Shown one piece after another: positions 11,516-22,239 of a DNA stretch of 64,000 nucleotides. The position numbers were made by a program, and so were the translations under genes. Origin of the DNA: Pseudoips prasinana (Eukaryota; Arthropoda; Insecta; Lepidoptera; Nolidae); contig OX621255.1 of assembly GCA_951640165.1 (NCBI GenBank), forward strand, positions 30,726,001-30,790,000, read 5' to 3'. Each line of letters begins with the position of its first letter. Positions within the stretch are counted from its first letter, which is position 1. The notes beneath the pieces are model-generated. The model saw only the letters and a program-made list of their open reading frames with translations. It had not been told where the DNA came from and searched no databases.

Positions 11516-11915
11516 GTGGAAATGAGAGCTCTGAGAAGTATGTGTGGTGTGACTTTGAGAGACAGAATTCGAAATACTGATATAAGAGAGCGTTGTGGTG
11601 TGAAAGAGGATGTAGTCACAAAGATTGAAAAAGGTATGCTGAGATGGTTTGGTCATGGAAAGGATGAATGAAAGAAAACTGACAAAAGAAGTATACCTGG
11701 CCTGTGTGAATGGTACAACCGGAAGGGGAAGACCTCGTAGAACATTCTCTGATCAAATTGGAGACGTACTTAGGAAAGGTCAGGTCAGAAGTACCTTAAA
11801 CCGGCGAGCATGTATGAAGAATATAATGTCAGTAAACGAAGCGAAAGAGGTGTGCAAGGATCGTGACAAATGGAAGTCCGTTGTCTCTGCCTACCCCTCT
11901 GGGAGACAGGCGTGA
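11516..11915 (+). pseudogene. C-terminal end of an RTE-like LINE ORF, frameshifted
   Basis: Reads VEMRALRSMCGVTLRDRIRN then GMLRWFGH. It shifts frame at 11656-11657 (a 2-nt deletion compared with the expected GHVER) and resumes [19 protein letters not shown] to [15 protein letters not shown], ending with tga. This is the tail that follows the reverse transcriptase domain in lepidopteran RTE-type LINEs. 5'-truncated, with a 'tatgtatgtatg' end. Further copies lie at 55555, 33197, 7405 and 975. Confidence 0.75.
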
Positions 11916-12009
11916 GTCTATGTATGTATGTATCCATTGGATTTGTTTCATTTGTACAGTATCAAGGGTCGATAGCTCTATTTAAGTTTGCTTATCCGTG
12001 TCGTTTCCG

Positions 12010-12625
12010 GGTAGAAAGAATAAGAGGGCCACCTCATACCATCCCGTGGGTGTCGTAAAGGGGACTAAGGGGTACGGTCGGGCAGCAACGTCTCCTGTGT
12101 ACTAGCTACCACCTAATTGCGGTCACCGACTAACATATAAATATGACATAAATTTACCCAGAATACAAAACATGATTTATTATAAAAGTACTTATATATC
12201 TGCTATTCGTGTATATAACCACTTACCATCTGATATAAAGCAATCAAATGGAACATTGTTTAAAACGAAATTAAAGAATATGTTAATAGAGAATGTTTAT
12301 TATAGTTTGCATGAGTTTTTTGCCAAAAAATAATGTGTTATTATTACTATGAATAAATTATATAGACTTGTTTGTATTGCATATCCGATATGGGTTGACT
12401 GTTGATCCTAAAAACTGTTACGTTATGATAAGACCTTATTGTACACAGTTACGCAATAAATAATTCTTCATCTTTATCTTTATCATGCCAAGCGCGGTGA
12501 CTACGGCAAACCTGGAGGGGTTTGCCGTAGTCAGCGCGGCAACGTGTCAATGGCACAAATGGCAACGTTTTAGAAACCTTTGGGGAAGGCCCATGTCCAG
12601 CAGTGGACGTTATCGGGCTTATGAT
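12010..12625 (+). mobile_element. Family G repeat split by a Jockey-like insertion
   Basis: Left part 12010-12130 ('accatcccgtgggtgtcgta', 'gggcagcaacgtctcctgtg'). Right part 12479-12625, ending 'catgtccagcagtggacgtt'. A small fold-back (tgactacggcaaa / tttgccgtagtca) lies at ~12499-12531. Confidence 0.62.
12133..12333 (+). pseudogene. C-terminal end of a Jockey/CR1-like LINE, inside a family G repeat
   Basis: 66 codons ending taa: YDINLPRIQNMIYYKSTYIS, AIRVYNHLPSDIK, FKTKLKNMLIENVYYSLHEF. The pattern 'IRVYNHLP-IK...FK-LK--L-...YYS--EF' is typical of the region after the reverse transcriptase in Jockey-type LINEs. The LINE ends at ~12478 in tcttta repeats. It interrupts family G, which resumes 'catgccaagcgcggtgacta'. 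Confidence 0.65.
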
Positions 12626-13159
12626 GAAGTTTGTTCCGCTGTTTATATTACACCTTACTTCTTCTTCTACTTTTAAGTTCTTCTTTTTATCAGAACAACT
12701 CTGACACTAGGGTAACCACTGCCCATACGATAAGTAACTAACTTCAGTCGCAATAAATTACGCACTTCAGGAATGACGTATTTACGAAATGTACGACTGT
12801 CAGTAAAGTAAATTCCGCTACCAACCTCACGGTGTAACAATCTAGGCTAACTACATAAAGACCTAGATACTTGGGATTCCTTTATATTGTGTCGTCGGAA
12901 TGCTCAAATTGGATCAATAGGATTTGGACGGATTTGAGATGTCAAAATGTGATTTTTAGGCCAAGTTAATTACACATTTTTAGCCTCGTACTCTTGAGAT
13001 AGAATACCTTAAAATATGTCATCAATGAAACATGCGAGGAAGTCTTTGGGGACTGCAGGTAGAATTGAAAACTATTTTTTACATTTTACATTTTCTATTA
13101 TTATACAATATAATAGTTGAAACTTCACATTGAGATAGACTATTTATATGTATATAAAT

Positions 13160-13370
13160 AAATAAAATAAAAATGAAAAAGTTTTTTAGTCACGTAGACT
13201 TTAAAAAGCGCTTGTAAATAGTCAGAACATGTTTGTAGTAATATAATTAAGTAAAGTTACATGTAGATATTTAGGTACACGGATAGTTAAAACATTTATA
13301 AAATTTATTTTATAATAGTAATGATATTTAGCTAGCTTGCATTAAGTTGTTGTAAAAAGTAATGTATACT
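13160..13370 (+). mobile_element. Family I repeat
   Basis: 'gttttttagtcacgtagact' to 'ttgcattaagttgttgtaaa'. Confidence 0.6.
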
Positions 13371-13768
13371 AATAACACATGGAGATATATCTATGTACAT
13401 ATATACACAGTGTACATATAGTTCATGGGAAGCGAGACTTGAAAATGACGCTAATTCCATCTTTTTTTTTCACCCAAAAAATGCTCAACCCACCTAAAGA
13501 ACTTTTCACTTCATGAATAAACGACCAACGTCTCCTTCGGCTTTGGCTACCCTCAGCCTCGGAAGGTTTCTATCAGGTTACGGAAGCCCTGTTGGTTCAT
13601 TTTCTAATGTGTTCCAAATAACGCCATCTCTCGCCACTTTTAAAATGTGTTTACAAAATCTTTAAAATTTTACTTCTTAAATATCTTGTGTATAAAAATA
13701 ATTATTTTATTCACGATTAGAGAATCATGACACTGACATGATTTTATTAAACTTATTGTACCATTGTG

Positions 13769-14081
13769 TCTGCCCCGTTGGTCTAGCGGTATCGTGTTCA
13801 ACCGCAGATAATGAGATCCTGGATTCAAATCCCGGGTCAGGCCAAAAAGTGATTTTGGGATTTTTCCGTAAAATGAAAATTCTCAGTACCAGCCCGAAGT
13901 CTGAGAGTTGGCGGTAGTACAACCCCGTTCCTCGAAGAGTACGTATAGCCGTCGGTCCTGTACCTGACCTCTTTCCGGTCGTGTCGCTAGTCGTCCCATC
14001 GGATCATGAGAGTGATGGAATAGAATGTGCCCCTGTGTTTGCGCACACACTTGTGGCCGAAATTCGGTCGGGAGGACATTA
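13769..14081 (+). mobile_element. SINE family T with internal deletion
   Basis: tRNA-like head 'ccccgttggtctagcggta' and box B (ggattcaaatccc). The segment between 'gcgcacacacttg' and 'tggccgaaattcgg', about 60-70 bp in sister copies, is missing. Flanks taccattgtg / taccgatgtg (8 of 10) are a plausible target duplication. Confidence 0.8.
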
Positions 14082-14523
14082 TACCGATGTGTGGACAACA
14101 GATTAATCGGCTTAGATCTCGGCTTCACTTGGAATTACTCATGTTATCCCTTATTGAAGTATGTGACAAACATACATACGTTAATTTCCACCAGGTCGTC
14201 AATTTCTTACACATCGCATGGGTACAAAAAGCCCATAGTAGTTACATGTTAATATCTCACGCCTCATTTAATACAATTACATTGAACATTATGCGAATCT
14301 TAACGGTTATCCAACCGTTGATTCCATGCATTTGTTATTATCGCCGTTTTTATGTGGTTATGAATGATAGAAACTTGTTAACGTAACTTGTTACGTTTGT
14401 AGCCACAGTTTTATTAGCACACAGTAGGGAAAATGTGTGCTGTGTGGCTGCCGGCATTGAATATCGCCACCCCATCTCCATCATATCAAAAGTCGTCCCG
14501 AGGTAATATCTCAAATAAATAAA

Positions 14524-14672
14524 TATCCTGGGACATTATTCACACACGGCCATCGGATCCCAAACTTAACAGAGCTTGCACTATGGAAAGCAGATAACTT
14601 ATATATTGCACATATTATTTTTCTTTTGTAAATACTTCATGCACACAAATATTTGTCCTAACCACATCAATA
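14524..14672 (-). mobile_element. SINE family A, internally deleted
   Basis: Tail 'tcctgggacattattcacac' and middle 'ttttcttttgtaaatac' run into 'catgcacacaaatatttgtcct'. The tRNA head beyond that is missing. Confidence 0.7.
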
Positions 14673-14689
14673 CAAGTATAATGACCATC

Positions 14690-14790
14690 ATACTGCGTTT
14701 GCTAAGCGTGGCGATTATGGCATATCCCTCCAAACGATGGACATAACTCCATTATGGAAACCTTGTTGGGGAGGCCTGTAAAATTTCCCC
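14690..14790 (+). mobile_element. Family F repeat, fragment
   Basis: 'taagcgtggcgattatggca' and 'ccaaacgatggacataactc' to 'ggaaaccttgttggggaggc'. Confidence 0.55.
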
Positions 14791-15780
14791 TGTTAACATA
14801 AGATTGAATTGAATATATAATATATAAACTAAAATCGTACGACAAACTACTATATGGCGTTAACGTGTTAATGCCCTAACCTTATTACTACTCAATATGT
14901 TTGCTCAAACATAAACATAAACTAAGCACGTAATAATCAATAACTAACGTTTTTTTATTTAAATACTAACTACACTTACCACGGTTAGAAAAAAAATGTT
15001 TAAATTTATGCACTTGTCTTGTCGTCACTTGTCAATGCATTCCAGCTTCTTGTGCAGAGTTTCTATTCTTGTTAAATTACGTAGTACTGTAGCACATGTT
15101 TAATGTATTTATTGTTATACTTACAAATGTATATATTGTCATCTAATTTGGTTTTGTTACTTGTTTTTACAGCAATTACATTTGCATTAATGTGTGTAAG
15201 TTCTTGTGATACTTTTTAGAGGATTTCACTCGTATTTTACTTTGCATTATTGTTATTAACCCATTACCTGGTAGTGGCAATATAGTTGCCGCCATATTTT
15301 CAACTCTCTAGGTTTGTAATAAGAATCAAAATCAATCAATTAGAAGCTTACCTCCTTCAAGTAAAAGGGTTAATATTCCTATAAGTTGTCATGGTAAACC
15401 TTTCAGGCATTGTAATAAGCTCCATATTGTCCACGGCATCCAATTTTGGGCAGAATATAGTCTTTACCATGGACAGGATAACAAAAAAACCCTTTATTTA
15501 AAAAAGAGTGCTTTAGACAACATAAATGAAGTAAAACTAAGATATTGGCAACGTAACTGGCTATGAGTGAAATAGATAAAGAAAAAGTGTGCTCACACCT
15601 CTCACTCTTGCTCCTAGTGATCAGCAAGGTAAAGTACCTATGCACTTGGTCAGTCCATGGATGAGTGACAGTTAAAGTGGTTTAACTTCTGAGCATCTCC
15701 ATGCTGCAGATGGCGCGTTACGCTGTCAGTCCCTGTTTTTGGTGTCATTACTCAACAGTCGATAAGCTATACCAGAGGCC
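14790..15780. other. No gene seen; AT-rich
   Basis: No coding, SINE or MITE signature apart from a short family Q scrap near 15550-15620. Confidence 0.5.
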
Positions 15781-15986
15781 TCAAAATTTAAAAACTCAAA
15801 AGTAATTTATTCCGTTAAAATATTACATTTGTGTGGAATCGTCAATTTTTTTACCCTACCGTGCAGTGCATGACGTGGCAGCTACTGAGAAACACTGCCA
15901 GAAAACTCAGTAGGATTTTTTTTAAATATTTATTATTTAATAGAAAATTACATTGTATGTACTTAAATGTGTTAATCTAGAGCGAC

Positions 15987-16130
15987 TCAATCCCATGCCG
16001 TTTTGTCACTTAAATAATCAGAAGTTTTGTAGTAAGCCCTGCGACACAATTTGGCTTTTATAGTCCTTTTAAACTTATTCGTAGACATTTCTCTGATATC
16101 ATTGGGATATTTGTTATAAAATCTTATACA
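15987..16130 (-). pseudogene. C-terminal end of a Jockey-like LINE
   Basis: 47 codons and a stop: CIRFYNKYPNDIREMSTNKF, KRTIKAKLCRRAYYKTSDYL, SDKTAWD. The 'FK--IK--LC--AYYK--DYL-DKTAW' signature is common in lepidopteran Jockey LINEs. Related 3'UTR sequence continues to ~15780. Confidence 0.68.
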
Positions 16131-16228
16131 TGCCTATTGGGCGGCTTAAAGAACTCTGTCACCAGGATAACCACTGCGATAAAGAAAGATCAAACTTCAT
16201 TGTTTAGACTCCTCACTTAATCAGCTGA

Positions 16229-16426
16229 TCAGTGTGCACCATCAATTACAAATTCCTCAGCTAAAACAATAAGTTTTTGTCCTCCGTCTAGACGAGCAAA
16301 AACTCCATCATTACCAGTATTGCATAGTTGACAAGTGTTATTAATTATTAACAATTGCCTGTTGCCTGTCAAATCAGCTGTTGACAAGTGACAAGCCAGA
16401 TTGCCAAGGATAAACCGTTTAAACAT
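16229..16426 (-). CDS. Unrecognised 65-codon ORF beside a Jockey-like LINE tail
   Basis: ATG at 16426, in-frame stop just upstream. It reads MFKRFILGNLACHLSTADLT, then NNTCQLCNTGNDGVFARLDG, ending IDGAH. Composition is protein-like, with a C-x2-C pair. It lies ~100 bp 5' of the LINE C-terminal fragment at 15987-16130 on the same strand but in a different segment, so it may be an insertion or LINE debris. No family recognised. Confidence 0.2.
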   Translation of the reverse strand: MFKRFILGNLACHLSTADLTGNRQLLIINNTCQLCNTGNDGVFARLDGGQKLIVLAEEFVIDGAH

Positions 16427-16460
16427 TTAACAGTATTTTATAGGTTAACTATGCGATTGA

Positions 16461-16695
16461 AGTCTGTTGGTGTGGTTGGCAAATGCTTGCTTTCGACGCC
16501 TCAGGTTCGATTCCCACCTAGGATAGATATTTGTGTGCATGAATATATCTTTTTCTCCTGAGTCTGGGTGTAATTATTTATATAAGTATGTATTTACATA
16601 TGAAAAGTAGTATATCAGTTATCTAGTTTCCATAGTACAAGCTCTGCTTAGTTTGGGATCAGATAGCCGTGTGTTAATAATGTCTCAGGATATAT
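16461..16695 (+). mobile_element. SINE family A, nearly full length
   Basis: Head with 'ggttggcaaatgcttgc' and box B (caggttcgattcccacc), then 'tgagtctgggtgtaatta' and the tail 'gtgttaataatgtctcagga'. A second copy in opposite orientation begins 9 bp further on. Confidence 0.85.
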
Positions 16696-16704
16696 ATAAA
16701 AAAA

Positions 16705-16987
16705 ATATCGAGGGACATTATTCACACACGGCCATTTGATCCCAAACTAATTATAGCTTGTACTATGGAAACCAGATAACTGATACACTAATATACTACC
16801 CTATACACTGATATACTACAGATAACTTGCCTTTTGTAAATACCTACTTATATAGATAATTAAATTACACCCAGACTAAGAATAAACAGACATGTTCTTG
16901 CACAGAAATCTGACCTTGGTGGGAAACGAAACCACGACCTGCGGCGTGGAAAGCAAGTATTTACCACCCATGCCAACAGGCCCGTCA
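16705..16987 (-). mobile_element. SINE family A, opposite to the preceding copy
   Basis: Runs from 'gagggacattattcacac' to 'ccatgccaacaggcccgtc'. A local duplication of 'tatactac...gataactg' enlarges the middle (16775-16820). With 16461-16695 it forms a tail-to-tail inverted SINE pair. Confidence 0.85.
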
Positions 16988-16994
16988 ATTAAAA

Positions 16995-17100
16995 ATAACA
17001 ATGGCGCAAAAGGGAGGCGCCGGAGCAGCATACCCGCATTCCAGGGGCTCCCCCCATCAGGCACCTAAATAAGTCCACGGCAGGTTAGGAATAGTCGCGT
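16995..17100 (+). mobile_element. Family S repeat, fragment
   Basis: 'aatggcgcaaaagggaggcg' to 'acggcaggttaggaatagtc'. Confidence 0.48.
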
Positions 17101-17179
17101 AAATGACAAAACTACGACGTATCACCAATACATGCATGTTATTTGTAATCTAATTTAGTATCTAAGTAACTGTAAACTA

Positions 17180-17434
17180 TATAATAATAATAATATCTCG
17201 GGACAATGTCACACAGATCATCCTAGCCCCAAACCAAGCAAAGCTTGTACTATGGGTACCAGGCGACGATATACATACTTATATAGATAGATAAATACTT
17301 ATATACATAGAAAACATCCATGACTCAGAAACAAATATTCGTGCTCATCACACAAATATTTGCACTTACTGGGATTCGAACCCAGGACCACCAGTTTCGT
17401 AGGCAGGAGCACTACCAACTAGGCTGCGGTGACC
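17180..17434 (-). mobile_element. SINE family B, full length
   Basis: ATT-repeat tail, 'tctcgggacaatgtcacac', then 'gggattcgaacccaggacc' and 'actaggctgcggtgacc'. Confidence 0.86.
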
Positions 17435-17559
17435 TAGTAGGTAAACTAATATCTAGTAGTATCTAATAACTAGTAAACTAATATCTTATACCCATCTGAA
17501 CTATTATTGTTACTGTTTATACCAGAGGGAAGAGGACTGTTGTTCCTTACTACAGGTTA

Positions 17560-17680
17560 GTAATTAACCTATCAAGGATAACAGATCTATATAAAAAAAA
17601 TAGTTGTAAGAACTGCCATGTGAAACTATTTGTTGTAACTACAATCACTTTTTATGCAAATAAAGATATTATTATTATAA
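17560..17680 (+). mobile_element. LINE 3' end with poly-A signal
   Basis: 'tgtgaaactatttgttgtaa' then 'gcaaataaagatattatta' with ATT repeats, as at the 3' end of Jockey-type LINEs. No coding part. Confidence 0.45.
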
Positions 17681-18089
17681 TTTCGCTATCGTTTCATCAA
17701 GATACGTAGCAAGCCCAGCTATGACCAAATGCTTTGACACTCTAAACTTGGCCCCCAACATTGTAACTATGAATATGGAGTTGTGGGCTTGATTAGAACC
17801 CATATAACCTAGCTGTCAATAGTGTCAATAATGATGACCAAACTATCATACTTTATTATGTTATTGTATGCTAATAGGACTAGGACCCATAATCACCACT
17901 AGTTATCATTGGTGTCGTACTGTATTACCAGATAAGTAAGTTGCTTAGGTACTGAATTATATACCTTATTTACTAATACATAGGGATTATATTCACGTAG
18001 ACCTTTTTTGTAGTTACGCGGTGTTTTAGGAATACCAAAGGTACATTATGACCCCTGTTATCGGTGGAATGGTGGACACAGTTCATTTA

Positions 18090-18330
18090 CCCCCATGGTC
18101 GGGCGCACTTGTCGGCTCAATGCGCGCTTTCGCGGGTTCCACTCCCGACTCGAGTAATGGGCTCGCAAACGCCATTAATTTAATACTCTGGCATCAGCTG
18201 TCATTGTGTTTTCAGTTTGTGTGAATTATGGCGAAATTATTGAAATAAAACTCTTCGTGTGGACATCATTATGATTGGTAATAATTTTGAAGTGGTTCTT
18301 ACTAAGTGGCTATTTGAAAATAAGTAAGAT
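18090..18330 (+). promoter_or_regulatory. Candidate promoter / non-coding first exon upstream of pigs
   Basis: A GC-richer island (18100-18170) in AT-rich DNA is followed by an arthropod Inr-like ttttcagtttg near 18211. A donor-like aataa|gtaagat lies at 18324. Because the pigs coding exon opens with an acceptor, a non-coding first exon must lie upstream, and this is the only local stretch that looks non-repetitive and promoter-like. Inference only. Confidence 0.25.
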
Positions 18331-18594
18331 AATAAGTGGACGAGAATTTGTAGTAATATAATATCACAGTAATATTATAAAGGCGAAAGCTTGTGAGTGT
18401 GTATGTTTGTTACTTCTTCACGTCTAAACTGCTGGAGCGATTTTAATAAAATTTGGTATGGAGTTAGCTGATACCCTGGATTAACACATAGGCTATAATT
18501 TATAAAGTTTATTGCGGGTAAAACCGCGGGGCATAGCTAGTTTGATAATAAGTAAGATAATAAGTGGACGAGAATTTGTAGCAATACAGTATCA
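18313..18594 (-). mobile_element. Family K short element flanked by a 54-bp direct repeat
   Basis: The core (18367-18540) is a minus-strand copy of the 'gctatgccccgcggttttacccgc' repeat, with its tail 'atattataaaggcgaaag'. It is bracketed by 18313-18366 and 18541-18594, which agree at 50 of 54 positions and read as an unusually long target-site duplication. The duplicated block carries the donor-like gtaagat, so two copies of that motif now precede the pigs exon. Confidence 0.7.
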
Positions 18595-18596
18595 TA

Positions 18597-18834
18597 TAAT
18601 ATCCTGGGACATTATTTACCCACGGCCTGATTCTTAACTAAGCAGAGCTTGTACTATGGAAACCATACTACATATACTTTTCTTTTGTAAATACATACTT
18701 ATATAGATAATTACACCTAGACTCAGGACAAACAGTTATGTTCATGCACACAACTATCTGTCCTGGGAGGGAATCGAACCCACGACCTGTACCGTGAAAG
18801 GCAAGCATTTGCCAACCTCGCCAACAGGCCCGAC
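18597..18834 (-). mobile_element. SINE family A, tRNA-headed, next to the pigs exon
   Basis: Minus-strand copy. The tRNA-like head (box B seen as gggaatcgaacccac) lies at the 18.8 kb end and the tail 'tcctgggacattatt' at the 18.6 kb end. The last base is 38 nt before the pigs exon, so the element must overlap or adjoin the branch-point region of that intron. Confidence 0.8.
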
Positions 18835-18910
18835 ATAATTATCAATGTAACAGACTTTTTTATTGTTACAGATTCAGTAATGACCTTCTAATCTCCACAA
18901 ATAAACGACC

Positions 18911-19093
18911 ATGGCAGCCGCTGGCGCAGTCCTGTTGGAGGCGCGGCCCTTCCGCCCCTTCAAGTCTTCGGAAGAATACCTATATGCCATGAAGGAGGAC
19001 CTGGCTGAATGGCTAACGGTCCTCTACCCTGAATTGAGGATTAATGCTGACAATTTCCTGGACAGGCTGGATACGGGCGTCGCTTTGTGCAGG
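18911..19093 (+). CDS. pigs: First coding exon of GAS2-like protein pickled eggs (CH domain N-terminus)
   Basis: Exon of 61 codons from an ATG in good Kozak context (gaccATGG) to a strong donor (agg|gtaagtg) at 19094, leaving phase 0. An acceptor (poly-T then ttacag) ends at 18871, so the exon is 18872-19093 with 39 nt of 5'UTR. The protein reads [24 protein letters not shown], then [24 protein letters not shown]. This is the start of the calponin-homology domain of the GAS2/GAS2L family, where MKEDLAEWL and the 'DTGVALCR' turn are conserved. Family members bind actin through the CH domain and microtubules through a later GAR domain, which is not in this window. The downstream frame continues only five codons (VSVCF) before a stop, as expected for an intron. 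No further exon is visible to 64000. A SINE ends 38 bp upstream of the exon, inside the preceding intron. The identity rests on residue pattern from memory, not on a search. Confidence 0.88.
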
Positions 19094-19266
19094 GTAAGTG
19101 TTTGTTTTTAAATTATCTTGACACTGGAGCGCGGCTTCGAGTTACGCTTACAAGATCATCGGACGACAACGAAGTTCCTTATCGCGCGTTGTGAAAGGGG
19201 GCTAGACGGAAAAAGATCTTACGATAAGTTGTCACGACACTTTTTGCGGCTGTGCGGCGTGCGCAT

Positions 19267-19297
19267 GTTTCTCTGTCTCTCTCTCTCTCTCTTATAG
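19267..19297 (+). repeat. (CT)n pyrimidine tract in the pigs intron
   Basis: ctctgtctctctctctctctc followed by tatag. It resembles an acceptor but no CH-domain coding follows. Confidence 0.7.
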
Positions 19298-19462
19298 AAA
19301 GCAAGCCAGATATTTTCATTTCTATTTCGCATTGAACAGTGTGGTGTCGCGACGATTATTTTTGTTGAGTGTATACAGGTTTTTTGTACATAATAAATAA
19401 TAAGAAATAATTTCGTTCCATCCGGGTGTCCCTTGACACCTCTCAAGTTGTTTTTTGCTCAT

Positions 19463-19560
19463 CGTGGTAGCCACTCGAGAACCTATCCGCCCTAGCGGCC
19501 CATGGTTCTAAGGGTTATGTGTACTGCACACTGCCATTTCAGCTTGGCAGTTTTTCAGTA
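19463..19560 (-). pseudogene. Family H LINE, internal fragment
   Basis: 'gccactcgagaacctatccg' to 'ttcagcttggcagtttttc' is the stretch encoding LKWQWAGHIAR-VLEW. It lies 370 bp into the pigs intron. Confidence 0.6.
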
Positions 19561-19589
19561 CGCTTAATTTTTGCTTAATATGGGTCTTA

Positions 19590-19960
19590 AAGTAAAGTAA
19601 AATACTCTTTATTGTACACCATAACTTAAAATTAAGAAACAGAAGCGACATGAAAGCGGCTCGGCACCAACCACCGCAAACTTCTCTTGTCAGGCCTGCG
19701 GCAGGCTATATCGCTCTCGCATCGGTTCGTTCAGGCACCAAAAAAAAATGTCTCTCAGACAATGCGCCGTAAAACGTCTGTAACAGAATCAAAGGCCATC
19801 ATAATTAAGTACAAAGGGCGGTCTTATCGCTACTGCGATTTCTTCCAGACAATCAATTATGGAGTGGATAGACGAAGTAAAGGGGAAACGGGGTAGATAG
19901 GTGTAACAATAGGTCAACTTAATGTAAACTTAAAGTTATATAATAAAAAAGAAGAAATAC
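19590..19960 (-). mobile_element. Family O (LINE 3' end) with nested insertion
   Basis: 'tactctttattgtacacc' and 'gggcggtcttatcgctact' match 23620-23800. The nested piece is 19637-19802. Confidence 0.6.
19637..19802 (+). pseudogene. LINE C-terminal zinc-finger fragment inside a family O repeat
   Basis: 19646-19783 reads FSCQACGRLYRSRIGSFRHQ and stops after 45 codons. C-x2-C-x12-H with 'RSRIG' is the zinc-finger tail of some insect LINE ORFs. Flanking 7-bp repeats aattaag (19630-19636, 19803-19809) mark it as an insertion into family O. Confidence 0.6.
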
Positions 19961-21200
19961 ATAGAATAATTAAAGATGTCCAAGAAAGCAGGAATGCGTG
20001 AAAAAACTAAAGGCGATAGTGCTAAATAAATGTGCTTAGGTACTAGGCAGATAAATATTTTTTCTTAACATATGTGAAAATGAAACAAAAGAAGAGTAGC
20101 ACCGTCATAATTTCCGCATCATTGTCCATTGAGTATTGTTTATTGTTGTTATATTTTTGGGACACTATTACAAATATGATTATGTATATCTAATCATCAC
20201 ATTCCTTATTCTTAACACTGATGCTTATCTGTCCATAAAGGTCAATGTCATTGTCATTCAATTCTAATATGTTATAACCCTAATTATTTTATAATTCAGG
20301 TTCAATATAAAATGAAATAAATTGTATAAATGTTTTAACATTCCATGTAACTAAATATCTGTAATAAGCAACTAGAAATAATAACTGTATTACTACAAAC
20401 ATGTTCTGACTATTTACAAGCGCATTTTTAAAGTCTACGTGAATAAAAACCTTTTTTATTTTATTTTATTTTTTATATACTATTTATTTTTTATTTATTT
20501 CATAGATTTTGTACACACAGAAATAACAAAAGAAAAATAAATGAAGAAGAGACAGTAGTACATGGGTGCTGCTTATTTCAAAAGAAATTTCTATGTTAGT
20601 TCCCATTTGAAATTTGGTAACATCATGCGGGTATAGCCATTAAATATGTATAATTTAGAGAAAAATGAGCCTAAATAGAAAATTAATAGGTACACGTCTT
20701 GGGATATGGAAAACTAGTTCGTAAGTAGTGTGTTATATTTAGAAAAATATGTTTTGTTAAAGATTACCTGTGATAAAATGAGCGAATTGCCTTCAAACTT
20801 TAAAAAAGCCGTTAAGTTATCGTAACAACTCGTAGATGTTTTTTAAAGTTAAAAAAGGATCTAATGTCTGGTTTGTGTCTTTTCACTGTTTTTGTTTGGT
20901 ATTAAATTGAAGTATATGTTAATTAATTAATTAGATTTAACAAATTATGATATAAAAAATTGTTGTGACTATAAAAGCTTACCAACCTAATAAGCTTTGT
21001 CTCTATCACGTGCCACGACCGACACCTCGCGTTCATTTTGTAATTAAATTTTGTTTTTGTTATCGCCGGATTGTTTTTCATTGACACAAGACCTTCTATA
21101 GTAGATTACCTGTCAAGCAAAGCTTAATTTTAAGTAATATTTTTTGATAAAATTATCTAGTTAAAGATACTTATTTTCATTTAAAAGTAATGACGGCACA
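19960..21200 (+). other. Intronic AT-rich sequence (pigs intron)
   Basis: Apart from the family I copy at 20270-20475, nothing recognisable and no second CH-domain exon. Confidence 0.5.
20270..20475 (-). mobile_element. Family I repeat, diverged
   Basis: Ends with 'acatgttctgactatttaca', 'gtctacgtgaataaaaacc' and a T/A-rich tail. Confidence 0.55.
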
Positions 21201-21204
21201 TAAA

Positions 21205-21335
21205 TATTGACTGGCCTGGCCCACATTTTTAAGCCAGAGGCCGTGGGTTCGATCCCTACCCAGGACAAATCTTTGTGCGATGAGTACGATTATTTGTTTG
21301 TGGCAGAACAGGGGCCATACTAACTTACTTATCGT
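21205..21335 (+). mobile_element. SINE family C, head fragment
   Basis: 'gactggcctggcccacat', then box B (gtgggttcgatccctaccc) and 'tgtgcgatgagtacgatta'. It passes into the distinct 'family N' segment at ~21335. Confidence 0.6.
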
Positions 21336-21879
21336 ATGGGTAGTGGTTACCCTAGTGTCAGATTTGTTCAAGCCGCTCAGTAGGTCTCTGACATGGCTTA
21401 ACGACTGTTGTCAAATGACTACAACCTGTCCTACACGGAGCCGCTCAGAAACTAAACCAACTTTGTGGTCACCCATCTATGGACTGACCGCGAGCCTAGT
21501 TGCTTAACCTCGCCGACCACTTATGGACCGATGAGAACATCTGGCGATTATTTTTTCATAAGCGAACACGATTGATATGGGATGGTATTTAGATGTGACA
21601 GTTAATAAAAAATATGTCTTCGCATGTTGTCAATGTCGGAATTATCTTTATCGGGCTTCGACATTTTTTGTAACAAGATAACTTTAATATTTGAATATTT
21701 CAAGTTGTTATCTATCAGTTTTTATCTGGGGGATTATCGATCTATGATTTATTTATTTGAGTATGATTATTGTAATAGGTATTTCATGGCAAAAAGTTCC
21801 CTATTTTATCTAGCCGACAATAACTAATGTTATTTATTATCAAGAAATAGGTGTAGGTAAAAACAATTTACCTGTTAGA

Positions 21880-22068
21880 TTGCTGTGTGGGTGACGACAG
21901 CGATTACGATCACCCCATCTTATCCCGTGGAGGGTTTAGAAGTTATCCCGTGGGAATAGCTACTAAAGAACGGGCTGTGGTACTGCGATCACCAACCCGT
22001 CTGCCCCCCATTCTTAGTGGAGACTCTTGTCCAGCCGTGGACGCTGTAATACTGACATGGTGATGATT
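21880..22068 (+). mobile_element. Family F repeat
   Basis: 'cgatcaccccatcttatccc', 'actgcgatcaccaacccgtc', 'cttgtccagccgtggacgct'. Confidence 0.6.
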
Positions 22069-22239
22069 AGATAAAAGGTTTCAACAAATTATTATTCGCG
22101 ACAACCTTTTTGCGTGTTATGAATATTTAAATTCCTTCGTTTGTATTTATCTGTAAGAGGTATATTCTAATTTGAATACAATCACGCAATTTGCAGGTGT
22201 TTACATATCAGTTAGTTTTATTTTGCATTGTAGTGTTAT

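Noticed and set aside
14027..14386. 119-codon plus-strand ORF
   Set aside because: Starts inside SINE T and runs on into AT-rich flank; no domain.
16229..16426. Promoting the 65-codon ORF to a host gene
   Set aside because: Short, no recognised domain, next to LINE debris. Kept only as a low-confidence ORF.
19267..19320. A second pigs exon after the CT tract and ag
   Set aside because: The following sequence has no CH-domain reading in any frame.
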